A stretch of 5,154 nucleotides of DNA from an uncultured Haemophilus sp. (GTDB lineage: Bacteria; Pseudomonadota; Gammaproteobacteria; Enterobacterales; Pasteurellaceae): positions 1-5,154 of the forward strand of contig CABSZQ010000121.1 in NCBI GenBank assembly GCA_902482195.1, given 5' to 3'. Below are positions 5,066-5,154 of the stretch, one piece after another. Positions within the stretch are counted from its first letter, which is position 1. The number at the start of each line of letters is the position of its first letter. The notes under the pieces are model-generated. The model made no database searches. It worked only from the letters and a program-made list of their open reading frames with translations, and had not been told where the DNA came from. The position numbers and the translations under genes are program-made.

Positions 5066-5154
5066 CTACCTGGCGGTGTCCTACTCTCACATGGGGAAGC
5101 CCCACACTACCATCGGCGCATCGGCGTTTCACTTCTGAGTTCGGTATGGGGTCA
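5066..5154 (-). rRNA. rrf: 5S ribosomal RNA, 3' portion (cut by window end)
   Basis: Read on the minus strand, the sequence closely matches the last three quarters of gammaproteobacterial 5S rRNA. It runs from TGACCCCATACCGAACTCAG through GAAGTGAAACGCCG, GCGCCGATGGTAGTGTGGGG and CCCCATGTGAGAGTAGG to the closing strand CCGCCAGG. About 30 nt of the 5' end, including the partner strand of helix I, lie outside. The 3' end is estimated by comparison with E. coli to within a few bases. It is the last gene of an rRNA operon reading toward yihI. Confidence 0.96.

Overview
This window looks like a complete short-read contig from a Pasteurellaceae bacterium. It carries ordinary chromosomal housekeeping genes and I found no mobile element, CRISPR array or evident novel system. 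The family assignment rests on four exact copies of the Haemophilus-type DNA uptake core AAGTGCGGT, AT-rich composition, and protein sequences that read as Haemophilus/Aggregatibacter-like. An intact hemN argues for a haem-prototrophic species (for example a Haemophilus parainfluenzae-like or Aggregatibacter-like organism) rather than H. influenzae, which lacks most of the porphyrin pathway. The species call is inference.

Both ends look like assembly boundaries. Bases 1-24 are not genomic: they match the inner end of the Illumina Nextera (Tn5 mosaic end) adapter and interrupt recQ. The right end stops inside a 5S rRNA, a repeat where short-read contigs commonly break.

Left part, minus strand: cyaY (frataxin homologue) and recQ (helicase, first 209 residues only) form an operon joined by a one-base TAATG overlap. 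It is read from a good promoter (TTGCCA-16-TATAAT) in the 95-bp divergent gap. Rightward from the same gap run lptM, a 41-codon outer-membrane lipoprotein, and lysA (diaminopimelate decarboxylase, last step of lysine synthesis). A 14-bp perfect hairpin after lysA also serves the convergent hemN as a bidirectional terminator.

Right part, minus strand: yihI (Der GTPase activator, ribosome assembly), a DUF2489 single-pass membrane protein, and hemN (oxygen-independent coproporphyrinogen III dehydrogenase) are packed as one likely operon, with a 5-nt gap and then a second TAATG overlap. Upstream lie a candidate extended -10 promoter, a perfect 10-bp inverted repeat, an uptake sequence, the rRNA operon terminator and the 3' part of 5S rRNA, all reading in the same direction.

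The items most worth a second look are the adapter junction, the inverted repeats in the two promoter regions, and the uncharacterised DUF2489 gene held between yihI and hemN.
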